Positions 1 to 8,500 of a stretch of 64,000 nt of DNA are shown here, piece by piece (position 1 is the stretch's first letter; each line of letters starts with the position of its first letter). This DNA is from Methanolinea sp. (GTDB lineage: Archaea; Halobacteriota; Methanomicrobia; Methanomicrobiales; Methanospirillaceae), in NCBI GenBank assembly GCA_029907345.1, contig JARYMB010000004.1:1-64000 (forward strand), written 5' to 3'. The position numbers and the translations under genes were made by a program. Under the pieces are notes generated by a model that saw only the letters and a program-made list of their open reading frames with translations, searched no databases and had not been told where the DNA came from.

Positions 1-800
1 GGCGGGTTCTGGACGATGAGACACTTGGGGTGCCTCTGCATAACAGGTCTTCCCCGCACCGGATCCTGTTCCCGGTAGTGGAGGGCAAATGCCCGTGCAT
101 ACGCTTCCTTGTCCTCCCTTACCTCGGAATAGGAGGGTATCTCGAGCAGCCCGGGATATCGACCCGGCTCAAAACCCGGGGGGGAGACCTTCTCGACGGT
201 CCCGGGGATGGGCGGGGTTTCCCCCATCTCTTTTCCGGAGGCCAGCCTGCGTGCGATTTCCCGCAACTGCTGCTCCCCCATGCCAAAGACGAGGAGCTGC
301 GCCGGGGAATCGGCAAGGACTGACTGGCGGACCCTGTCGGACCAGTAGTCGTAGTGGGCAAAGCGCCGGAGCGATGCCTCGATCCCGCCGAGAACGATGG
401 GTATTTCCGGGAAGAGTGCATGCAGCCTGTCGGAGTAAACGAGTGCCGCCCGGTCAGGGCGGCGGAGTTTCCCGCCCGGGGAGTAAACGTCTTCTGACCG
501 CCTCTTCCGTGCCGGGGTGTAATTGTTCACCATGGAATCGCAGGTCCCGGGTGCCACCGCGAAGAAGAGGCGGGGGGCACCGAGTGCGAGGAAATCGTCT
601 TTGCCCTTCCAGTCCGGCTGGGCGATGATCCCGACGGAGTACCCTTCTTCCCACAGGACGCGGCCGAGGAGGGCTGTGGGAAACGCGGGGTGGTCGACGT
701 AGGCATCCCCGCTCACGATGATGATGTCGAACTGGTCGATGCGGAGCCTTGCTGCCTCCTCCCTGCTCATCGGGAGGACCCGCGGCTGTCTCTTCCTCAT
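1..800 (-). CDS. YgiQ/UPF0313-family radical SAM protein (N-terminal part; C-terminus runs off the window)
   Basis: Open minus-strand frame from the ATG at 798-800, manually read as MRKRQPRVLPMSREEAARLRIDQFDIIIVSGDAYVDHPAFPTALLGRVLWEEGYSVGIIAQPDW...VLGGIEASLRRFAHYDYWSDRVR...RHPKCLIVQNPP, typical YgiQ motifs. Not in the ORF list because it is open at the window edge. Confidence 0.88.
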   Translation of the reverse strand, partial: MRKRQPRVLPMSREEAARLRIDQFDIIIVSGDAYVDHPAFPTALLGRVLWEEGYSVGIIAQPDWKGKDDFLALGAPRLFFAVAPGTCDSMVNNYTPARKRRSEDVYSPGGKLRRPDRAALVYSDRLHALFPEIPIVLGGIEASLRRFAHYDYWSDRVRQSVLADSPAQLLVFGMGEQQLREIARRLASGKEMGETPPIPGTVEKVSPPGFEPGRYPGLLEIPSYSEVREDKEAYARAFALHYREQDPVRGRPVMQRHPKCLIVQNP

Positions 801-804
801 CCTT

Positions 805-1251
805 CTAGTCCAGGGAGACGTGGCCGGGGAGGGAGAGACCCGTGAGCGGGTCCGGGAACCTCCCGGTCTCTATCCCCCTGACCTCGAAGATGATTGCTTC
901 GACAACGATGTACACGTCGGCGGCGTCCCTCATGCACCCTGTCAACGCACGGACCCCCCGCCCGGTCGCTGTATGGAGGTGGACATGGGGTTTTCCGTCG
1001 TTCCACGAGATTGTCCCGATCCCAATGATTTCCCACCCGTCCCGGACGTCCTCGCGGTGCGGGACCGGGGGGAGGACCGGTTCCTCCGGCCCGGTGACCA
1101 GGTGTGCCGACCTGACTGCACCGAGTACCTGGATGAAACCGGATCGGATTTTCTTTTCCGCAACGCAGGTCTCGAGTGCCCGGATGAGGTCTTCCCCGTG
1201 GTCGATTCGGAGGACAAAGATCCGGCCGGGACGTCCTTCAATGCACTGCAC
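805..1251 (-). CDS. PPC/DUF296-domain DNA-binding-like protein
   Basis: 148 aa ORF: FVLRIDHGEDLIRALETCVAEKKIRSGFIQVLGAVRSAHL...HVHLHTATGRGVRALTGCM; typical PPC domain. Confidence 0.85.
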   Translation of the reverse strand: MQCIEGRPGRIFVLRIDHGEDLIRALETCVAEKKIRSGFIQVLGAVRSAHLVTGPEEPVLPPVPHREDVRDGWEIIGIGTISWNDGKPHVHLHTATGRGVRALTGCMRDAADVYIVVEAIIFEVRGIETGRFPDPLTGLSLPGHVSLD

Positions 1252-1284
1252 GTGACACCCTCCCGGGAGAGGTGCAAAGTTGCA

Positions 1285-3108
1285 TCATCTTCCCCCCACC
1301 CCACCACCGCCGAAACCGCCGCCGCCTCCGAAAGACCCCCCGCCGAAACCGCCGCCGCCTCCTCCCCGGGACGGGGGTGTGAAGGCAAGTACCGGGATAA
1401 AGGCGGCGTTCAGGCCGCTTGCAAGCGGGACGCCTGCTTCCGGCAGGGAGACGTTTAAGTCCCTCATCGCTTTCTCGACCCTGTCCCCGACACCAAGGGC
1501 CGTTCCATACACCAGCCATTCGCCCCACATGGAGATATCTGCCGGCGCATACTGCCGGATGAGGGCAAGATCCGAGAGGAAACGGGCGAACGCATCCCAT
1601 TCCAGTTTCTCCCGGTAACGGTCGTCCTTCCAGTGGCCAAAGAGGGTGGACGGGAAGGCAAGGGCAATTCCTGACTGGACGATCATCGCTCCGAAGAGGA
1701 GAGCTGCAGGCGCGAGGAGGGACGAGAGCTGCGGTGTGACAATCAGGGCCATGACCGAGACGGCACAGAGCGCGATGGCCACGAAGAGGAGGGGAAAGAT
1801 ATGGTCCCTGCCGTCCACGACGTAGCGGGCAACCAGGCGCGGATCGGATTTCCGGGTCACGGAAAGCAGGTCTCTCTGGTACTTCAGGATCATCCGCTCG
1901 GCTGTTGCGTCTCTCCGGGCAAGTGCAACGGTATTCTGGAGAGATTCTGAGTCAACGGTCCCGCCTTCCCCGATTTCCTGGAGGAAATCAAGGACTCTCT
2001 GCTCGTACGGGTCCGTCGCTGTCTTCTGGTTCACCGTGATCCTGACCCCCTTTCCATCGGGCTTTTCCTGGATCGTGATTGCCTTTTTCCGGTGGAGGTC
2101 AAGCAGGGTTGCAAAGTACCCGTCCTGGTCAAATGTCATGGGGTCTCCCTTGAAGAGGAGGTTGACTGCCCATGGTTTCATCGTCGGGTCAGGCGTAAAG
2201 CTCAGGTACTCCGGGACCGTAAATTCTCTCTCCGTCCCGTATTTCCTGTACAAAAAGACGAGGAAGAGTGGCGAAAGGACGATTATCGCAAAGCCGAGGC
2301 CGTACAGCACCCGGGCAAAATAAAGGGGAAAAATATCATAGAAGGGGTTTGCAGCCAGAGTTTTCGCCCTGACACCGTCTACGGGCACCGGGAACCCGGG
2401 CAGGCCATCCTTCTCTGGAGGTGCAAAGAGTGTCTCGATCCCGAGAACCTCGTCTGTTGCAAGGTTCCCTGATATGCTGACCCACTCCCCTTCCCGCGTC
2501 ACGGAAAGCCCGGGGGGATGGGGGAAGACTTCTCCGGCATACCGCGACGGGATGCGAATCTCGAGGTGCCTGTAGGGGATGTGGCGGTCGACGAGGCGGA
2601 GGTTGAGGTGCGCGTCTTTTGCGTCATATTCGATGGGGGGATGGAGGATATACGTGAAGGAGACGGTGTAGGTTCCGGCTGGGAAATACCCGGGGTTGTA
2701 GATACCGACCTCGTTCCTCTCGGCCCTGTCCTCGATGAATCTTACGTACGCAGGGTTGTCGTCCCGGTAGAGGGTCACTTTCCCGGACGATTCCCGGATG
2801 TACCCCACTGTTCCCGGCGGGATTTCCATGTCCACGATCTGGATGAAAGGTGACTGCAATGGTTGCGCGGAGAGGGGGTCCTGCCAGTAGCGGTAGAGCA
2901 TCCTGTAGGTGCCGCTGCTCCTGACCTCGTAGGTATACACCTCCTCGAACGTGCCGTTCTCATGGAGAGTTGCCCTGTAGTCCGCGATGACAAGGTCCCC
3001 CTCGAGGAGGGCCGGGACAAAAAATGCGATGACTATTGCCACTGCCCCGATGGCAAGGGCAACTGCAACGAGGAGGAGGAGGTCCCTTCTCTCGCCGGTA
3101 AGTGCCAT
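1285..3108 (-). CDS. DUF2207 membrane protein with glycine-rich C-terminus
   Basis: 607 aa ORF with N-terminal TM, DUF2207-like extracellular region, TM segments and GGGGGGFGGGSFGGGGGFGGGG tail; next to LemA. Confidence 0.85.
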   Translation of the reverse strand: MALTGERRDLLLLVAVALAIGAVAIVIAFFVPALLEGDLVIADYRATLHENGTFEEVYTYEVRSSGTYRMLYRYWQDPLSAQPLQSPFIQIVDMEIPPGTVGYIRESSGKVTLYRDDNPAYVRFIEDRAERNEVGIYNPGYFPAGTYTVSFTYILHPPIEYDAKDAHLNLRLVDRHIPYRHLEIRIPSRYAGEVFPHPPGLSVTREGEWVSISGNLATDEVLGIETLFAPPEKDGLPGFPVPVDGVRAKTLAANPFYDIFPLYFARVLYGLGFAIIVLSPLFLVFLYRKYGTEREFTVPEYLSFTPDPTMKPWAVNLLFKGDPMTFDQDGYFATLLDLHRKKAITIQEKPDGKGVRITVNQKTATDPYEQRVLDFLQEIGEGGTVDSESLQNTVALARRDATAERMILKYQRDLLSVTRKSDPRLVARYVVDGRDHIFPLLFVAIALCAVSVMALIVTPQLSSLLAPAALLFGAMIVQSGIALAFPSTLFGHWKDDRYREKLEWDAFARFLSDLALIRQYAPADISMWGEWLVYGTALGVGDRVEKAMRDLNVSLPEAGVPLASGLNAAFIPVLAFTPPSRGGGGGGFGGGSFGGGGGFGGGGVGGR

Positions 3109-3110
3109 GG

Positions 3111-3683
3111 TCAGAACGCAATCCTGGGTGGTGTCTGGATTGCCTCTTCGAACTCAAGGTACTGGAGCTTGGAAAGGCCGAGGATCCTGGCGATGATATT
3201 TGACGGGATCACGTCGCAGAGAGTGTTGTATTGCTGGGAGATGTTGTTATAGGTATACCTCTGGCGGGCAATCTCGTCCTCGACTCCCCTGACCGAGTCC
3301 ATCAGGGTCATGACGGTGCTGTTGGTCTTGAGGTCCGGGTAGTTTTCTGCCACGGCAAAGAGCCGGCCGAGAAGAGAACGGGACTCCCTCTCGATCTGGT
3401 TGAGGTCTCCTGGTCCGGCCGAGCCGACGCTTGCCCGCATCGCCGTCACCTTTTCGAATGTCTCGCGCTCGAACGCGGCATAGCTCTTGACTGCCCCGAG
3501 GAGCTGCTCGATCATGTCGAGGCGTTTCTTCATCGCGACACGGATCTGGCCAAGTGTCGCTTCGGAGGAGTTCTTGAGGCTGAAGAACCGGTTATAGATA
3601 CCCACGAAGTAGAGCACCAGTCCCACCGCGATGATGATGAGGATACCGATGATTATCCAGGGTACGAGGTCACCAAGTGCCAT
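3111..3683 (-). CDS. LemA family protein
   Basis: 190 aa: IYNRFFSLKNSSEATLGQIRVAMKKRLDMIEQLLGAVKSYAAFERETFEKVTAMRAS...AENYPDLKTNSTVMTLMD; classic LemA. Confidence 0.95.
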   Translation of the reverse strand: MALGDLVPWIIIGILIIIAVGLVLYFVGIYNRFFSLKNSSEATLGQIRVAMKKRLDMIEQLLGAVKSYAAFERETFEKVTAMRASVGSAGPGDLNQIERESRSLLGRLFAVAENYPDLKTNSTVMTLMDSVRGVEDEIARQRYTYNNISQQYNTLCDVIPSNIIARILGLSKLQYLEFEEAIQTPPRIAF

Positions 3684-3852
3684 ATCTCATCTATTATCCC
3701 GGGGTATCATTAAGTTCCCCACGATCGCAGCCGCCCGGTATCTTTCTGGATGCAGAGAGAATGCTCACGCAGGGAAAGAAGATGGCAATATGCAGGTATT
3801 ATACCAAAAAAAGGCCTCCCTGCTGATGGATATCAAAACGGATGGAAGAGAA

Positions 3853-4815
3853 TTACGAGGGTACGATCCTCCCGACGACCCGGAGCTTTCCCCCTTCGAG
3901 ATGGTGGATGAGGACTGCCGCACCCGGGGGATACACGAGGTCTCTTTCCGACCGGAAAGTCACCTCAGGTTTCCTCCAGTCCCCGCTGTTGTTCACGTAG
4001 GCGACCCTTGCCGGGATAAACTGCATCCAGTGACCCAAATAGACGACCATCTGTTCCCTGAGCGGCCCCGGCCAGTAACGGACGAGTTCTGCCCGCCCGT
4101 TCAGGATGCCGGAAACGGTGAGGGAGGGATTGCTGGAGAGGACAAAACCCCGGTCGATATCCCCGGCTTCCACTCCCTTGAGGGCAAGGCCCACCCTGTC
4201 CCCTGCGGTCGCTTCTGCCACGTCCTCGTCATGCTTCTGGATCGAGCGGACGTGGGCAACCCTGCTCGTCGGAAAGACCCGGAGTTCGTCGTGGACCCTG
4301 ACCGTACCTTCGGCTACTCCCCCGAGGACGACAGTCCCGACACCCTTGACGGGGAAGTGGTGGTCGACAGGGACCGAACCGTACTTGAGGCCTTTCCCGC
4401 GGGCCGGCTGCTCCCCTGCATGGTCAAGGAACATCTCCCGGAGGTGGTTGTGGTCGTCGGGCTCAAGCGTGTAGTTCTCAACGACCGTCCCCTTCACGAG
4501 CGGGAGAACCTGGTCGGGGGAGAGGTAATTCCGGAGCACAAGGACCCCTTTCTCCACCCCCGCTGCATCGAGCATGAGGACACACTCCCCGAATGCCGGG
4601 TTTATCTCGTCAACGACCAGGAGGGCCATATCAGCCATGGACACGGCGAAAAAGAGAGAGGAAATCTTCTCTGGGTACCGGCCCGGCTCGATATAGGTGA
4701 CAGTTGTCCGGTCCCTCTTCTGGTTATAGAAGGTGATGTCCGAGACGGTTCCCTTCTTTCCGAGGTGACCGGCATACCCTTCCGGGCCGATGACCGCGAC
4801 GGTGAGGTTGGGCAT
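3853..4815 (-). CDS. SelB/EF-Tu-like protein with degenerate GTP-binding motifs (translation-factor domain 2 protein)
   Basis: 320 aa; N-terminal Ras-like fold region with VIGPEGYAGHLGKKGTVSDITFYN in place of a canonical P-loop, then an EF-Tu domain 2-like segment (GVAEGTVRVHDELRVFPTSRVAHVRSIQKHDEDVAEATAGDRVGLALKGVEAGDIDRGFVLSS). Confidence 0.75.
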   Translation of the reverse strand: MPNLTVAVIGPEGYAGHLGKKGTVSDITFYNQKRDRTTVTYIEPGRYPEKISSLFFAVSMADMALLVVDEINPAFGECVLMLDAAGVEKGVLVLRNYLSPDQVLPLVKGTVVENYTLEPDDHNHLREMFLDHAGEQPARGKGLKYGSVPVDHHFPVKGVGTVVLGGVAEGTVRVHDELRVFPTSRVAHVRSIQKHDEDVAEATAGDRVGLALKGVEAGDIDRGFVLSSNPSLTVSGILNGRAELVRYWPGPLREQMVVYLGHWMQFIPARVAYVNNSGDWRKPEVTFRSERDLVYPPGAAVLIHHLEGGKLRVVGRIVPS

Positions 4816-4982
4816 GTGTGGTAGTGTAATGAGCGTTAAAACCTTTTAAGTTTGTATATCTCAATGAAAAAACTACATATATTCCCAGACATAATGAAAA
4901 ACGTGGCATAATAATTGAAGGGGAGAGAAGGATACCAGCGGATTTTAAGAAAATAATTCAGGTTTTTCTGTTTCTTTTCGGG

Positions 4983-5882
4983 TTGGTTATTTTATTCTAT
5001 TTGATTATTTCATCGGGGATTATAAACAACCTCGAGGTTTTTTTCATTTTGAATTTTGGTTATTTTTTTCTGGCGATTTTCTTTTCAATAACTAATATTA
5101 TACTAAAAATCTACAGGTGGTATTATCTATCGGAACTTTTTCAAAAATCAATCTCATGGCAGGATGCCTCCATTATAACCCTTTCAAGTTTTTTTTATGC
5201 GAATATTACCCCTGGGAAAATTGGCGATTTGTTCAAGGCATATTACATGAGGGCAAAATACGGCCTTAATCTCCTGAATGGTATATCAATGATCTTCTTT
5301 GAGAGACTATTTGAGATTATTATTCTTTTTTTCTGTGCCCTTCTGATTGTATCGAGAGAGATCGATAATTCCACAATTATTATACTTCAATTCACAGCCG
5401 TTCTGATCATACTACTGATTGTCTTTTATTATAAATCTGAGTGGATAGTAAACGTTTTATCAAAAATTCTTGTAAAAATTACAGATAATGATAGGTTTAA
5501 CATTTCATTCTCACTTCAGAAGATATCTCCTTGTCATGTTGCTATCGTATTTCTCATAACGTTCCTTTCCCTTATCTGTGAATTTGTCCGTCTATGGTTA
5601 GTGGTTGCTGCATTTGGTTTTATTATTAATCCATGGGACATTGCTATCATCTTCAGCATCTCAATAATATTTGGCCTTATCTCCCAAATTCCCCTCGGCA
5701 TCGGGGTCATGGAAGGCTCCCTGAGTTTTTTATTGGAACGATTAGGAATTCCGATTCAATATTCCGTTCCTATTGTATTAATCGACAGAATGATTTCTAT
5801 GTATCTTGTTCTTGTGGTGGGGTTCATTGTATCTCATTTATCATGGAATGAATTAAGAAAATTGAAACCGGAGTCCCCATGA
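4983..5882 (+). CDS. Lysylphosphatidylglycerol synthase TM region/UPF0104 flippase-like membrane protein (true start probably further upstream)
   Basis: 299 aa hydrophobic ORF; WQDASIITLSSFFYANITPGKIGDLFKAYYMR and IPLGIGVMEGSLSFLLERLGI motifs. The reading frame stays open upstream of 4983. Confidence 0.8.
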   Translation: MVILFYLIISSGIINNLEVFFILNFGYFFLAIFFSITNIILKIYRWYYLSELFQKSISWQDASIITLSSFFYANITPGKIGDLFKAYYMRAKYGLNLLNGISMIFFERLFEIIILFFCALLIVSREIDNSTIIILQFTAVLIILLIVFYYKSEWIVNVLSKILVKITDNDRFNISFSLQKISPCHVAIVFLITFLSLICEFVRLWLVVAAFGFIINPWDIAIIFSISIIFGLISQIPLGIGVMEGSLSFLLERLGIPIQYSVPIVLIDRMISMYLVLVVGFIVSHLSWNELRKLKPESP

Positions 5883-6610
5883 TCTCGTTGATAATCCCAC
5901 TTTTTAATGAGGAGGATAATATACATCTCTACCGGGAGGAATTGTTTCCCGTTGTAAAAAAAATTTCTGAAAAATACAATCTTGGATTTGAATACATATT
6001 CGTTGATGATGGGAGTTCTGATAATACACGGGGAATTCTGGAAAACGTTTCTTACGATTTGGAGCATTGGAAATTAATTTCCCATGACAGAAACAGGGGA
6101 TTGGGTGCAGCGATCAAGACAGGGATTGAAAATTCGAGTGGTGATTGCATCATCTGTTTGGATGCTGACCTTACTTTCCGACCGGAAAATATCGAAGATT
6201 TACTATTAAAATTTTTCAAAACGAATGCAGATTGTATATCGGGTTCACCCTACCTTGAAAAAGAGCATATCATGGATGTTGAACCCCACCGGCTTTTTTT
6301 AAGCAAGTCAATAAATCTCATTTATCGTATTCTCCTTGGAAAAAGGATTACCTCTATCAGCCCGATTTTTCGTCTTTATAAAAAATCCGTTTTCAGAGAT
6401 ATGGAATTAAAAAGTAACAATTTTGAGATTAATGCTGAAATTCTCTCAAAACTCATTATCAATGGAAAAACAGTTGAAGAAATTCCCGTTCCCCTTTATA
6501 AAAGGAGGTACGGCTACTCCAAAATAAATGTGAAAAAAGAGATTATCAACAATATCATTTTAATTGGTAAAATAGTGAAAGTGAAATATTTCCATGGGTC
6601 ATGGTCATAA
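5879..6610 (+). CDS. Glycosyltransferase family 2 (dolichyl-phosphate mannosyltransferase-like)
   Basis: 243 aa; MISLIIPLFNEEDNI...YIFVDDGSSDNT...HDRNRGLGAAIKTGIENSSGDCIICLDADLTFRPENI; ATGA overlap with the upstream ORF. Confidence 0.92.
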   Translation: MISLIIPLFNEEDNIHLYREELFPVVKKISEKYNLGFEYIFVDDGSSDNTRGILENVSYDLEHWKLISHDRNRGLGAAIKTGIENSSGDCIICLDADLTFRPENIEDLLLKFFKTNADCISGSPYLEKEHIMDVEPHRLFLSKSINLIYRILLGKRITSISPIFRLYKKSVFRDMELKSNNFEINAEILSKLIINGKTVEEIPVPLYKRRYGYSKINVKKEIINNIILIGKIVKVKYFHGSWS

Positions 6611-6618
6611 TCTTCCCT

Positions 6619-8130
6619 TTAACCTACCTGGAACAGGTATATCCCGGTGTATTCTCCTATGAAACGACTATTTTGTTCCAGCCATTCGATGCTCGCACCC
6701 GATGGTTCTGATGCAGAAATATCGCGGGTTAATATGAAATAAATTCTTTTTCCCTGATAATCCCGGACTGCTTCTTCCAATTCCCTGATATTGGACGCCC
6801 CGATTTGCGTTGTATTATCCATCAATGGATCGTAATAATAGTTAAATGGATAATGTAAATATGCAGGCATGAGGACCACTACATCTCCATCATTTGTGTA
6901 ATTTTCAAATTCATGTGAAAAATCCCGCCAATTTTCTTTTGTATAGACTGTGTAGGTGGTTACCAGGAGAGGGACATGTAATAAGGCTATTCCAATAATC
7001 AGAATGAGAACTACCATCCTCTTCTTAAAAATATGGCAGAAGATTCGTGTCGAATATGCAATTCCCAAAAACAGGAAAGGTATCATGATATAAAAAAATC
7101 TTAACTCAAAGGGCATCTTAAAAGAAATGAAATAACTCATGAGAAAGATAGTCACAATTCCAAACAGTAAGAAGATCCCTTTTTTCCTCTCTTCATAGAG
7201 GCACCAGATAATTCCGATAATGAAGAGTATTGACAGGATTCCAACAAGAAGGAGATCACCCCCCAATAACGCGGGTATGGCATAAATAAGGACTATAATC
7301 CCACTAAGTCCATAGGTTGGACTTACAGCAGTCCTCTTTAAAAATAAGTCGAATGTGACAATTATCAAGGGAAGTGTAATAACAATGAAAGAGACCAAAA
7401 AAATTCCCAAGTTTTTCATATATTCTTTCTTTTTCTCCTTATCGAATATGATGAAGAATGAGCCGAAGAAAAGGAGGATACCAGGGATTAGTGCCGTGTA
7501 AAAATGGGTCCATAATGCCAGTCCTGAAAAAACACCGCAGAGAACCCAATGAGACACCTGGTTACGTGTAAGTCCCATGAAAAAGAGGAGGATAGCAAGG
7601 GATGCAAATAAGAGGGCCAGCGTATATGCCCTTGCTTCCTGGGAGTAGTACAGTAAAAAGATTGAAAATGTTGCCAGTGTGGCACATATTATACCTGAAT
7701 TCTTATCCTTGAATTCTTTTCCCAACAGGAAAAAAACGGGTATCAGGAGAGTCCCGGCAAGCGCAGGGATGGTTCTCAGGATTGCCTCTGAATTCCCGAA
7801 GTGGAGCATGAGAGACTCGATGAGATAGAAAAGGGGAGGATTGAACTCAGCCCCTGTTTCAAGAGACCCCCAAAGTTCAGAATAGGGGAGAGAGGCAAAG
7901 TGGTAAGTCATTGCTTCATCAAGCCAGAGGGAATTGAAACTAATATTATAGAATCTCAATAAAAAACCGGTAAATGTAAGAATAACTATGATTTGAACGT
8001 ATCTGTCTTTTAACAGGGAGGAGACGATGCTCTGAGTGGACCATGCGAAAGAATCCAACGAGGATGTATTCAAATCGCATGGATCTCTTGTCTTTTTTTC
8101 AAATCCTGAACTTTCCCTTCTTTTTGCCAT
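6619..8130 (-). CDS. Multi-pass ArnT/GT39-like glycosyltransferase
   Basis: 503 aa, many TMs; FNSLWLDEAMTYHFA... FNPPLFYLIESLMLHFGNSEAILRTIPALAGTLLIPVFFLLGKEF...YYSQEARAYTLALLFA. Confidence 0.88.
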   Translation of the reverse strand: MAKRRESSGFEKKTRDPCDLNTSSLDSFAWSTQSIVSSLLKDRYVQIIVILTFTGFLLRFYNISFNSLWLDEAMTYHFASLPYSELWGSLETGAEFNPPLFYLIESLMLHFGNSEAILRTIPALAGTLLIPVFFLLGKEFKDKNSGIICATLATFSIFLLYYSQEARAYTLALLFASLAILLFFMGLTRNQVSHWVLCGVFSGLALWTHFYTALIPGILLFFGSFFIIFDKEKKKEYMKNLGIFLVSFIVITLPLIIVTFDLFLKRTAVSPTYGLSGIIVLIYAIPALLGGDLLLVGILSILFIIGIIWCLYEERKKGIFLLFGIVTIFLMSYFISFKMPFELRFFYIMIPFLFLGIAYSTRIFCHIFKKRMVVLILIIGIALLHVPLLVTTYTVYTKENWRDFSHEFENYTNDGDVVVLMPAYLHYPFNYYYDPLMDNTTQIGASNIRELEEAVRDYQGKRIYFILTRDISASEPSGASIEWLEQNSRFIGEYTGIYLFQVG

Positions 8131-8244
8131 TACATGCTATAATGAATCGGATTCTATAAAGATATCCAATTTTTTATTCTCCCTGCAACTTGGAGGGACA
8201 ATCTTTGGAGGCCGCATAGACTTGGTTAAACAGGATAATTTTTT

Positions 8245-8468
8245 GGCTCTTCGCTAATCTGAGTGGGTAATGAGAACCCAATGTGGGGGCTGGTCGCCCC
8301 CACACCCCCACATGAGGATGGTTCCGCCGCCCCCGAAGGGCGCCCCGGCGGCGGTTTCACGAAGGGTTTCATAGAAAGTCTATGTTTCTTCTTTGAATAA
8401 ACCAATTCAAAACGAAGAAAGAATGTCATGCACTCATGCAACTTACCCACTTAAAATGACGAAGAGGG
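8245..8468 (+). mobile_element. MITE-like interspersed repeat, copy 1
   Basis: Shares nearly all of its ~224 bp with 21935-22159. Termini GGCTCTTCGCTAATCTGAGTGGGTAA / TTACCCACTTAAAATGACGAAGAGGG form a 26-bp imperfect inverted repeat (19/26). Flanked by AATTTTTT at 8237-8244 and 8469-8476. Confidence 0.75.
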
Positions 8469-8500
8469 AATTTTTTTCATTTCACCGCCAGTTTTCCTTC

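Noticed and set aside
1285-1380. Gly-rich tail of the DUF2207 protein as a possible cell-surface or phase-variable repeat
   Set aside because: Gly-rich tails are common in DUF2207 proteins; no perfect nucleotide repeat unit supporting slippage.
3684-3852. tRNA or small RNA genes in the larger intergenic gaps (also 20740-20970, 25841-26059, 43400-43580)
   Set aside because: No cloverleaf or GTTCRANNC T-loop pattern recognised by eye; a tRNAscan/Rfam run would be needed.
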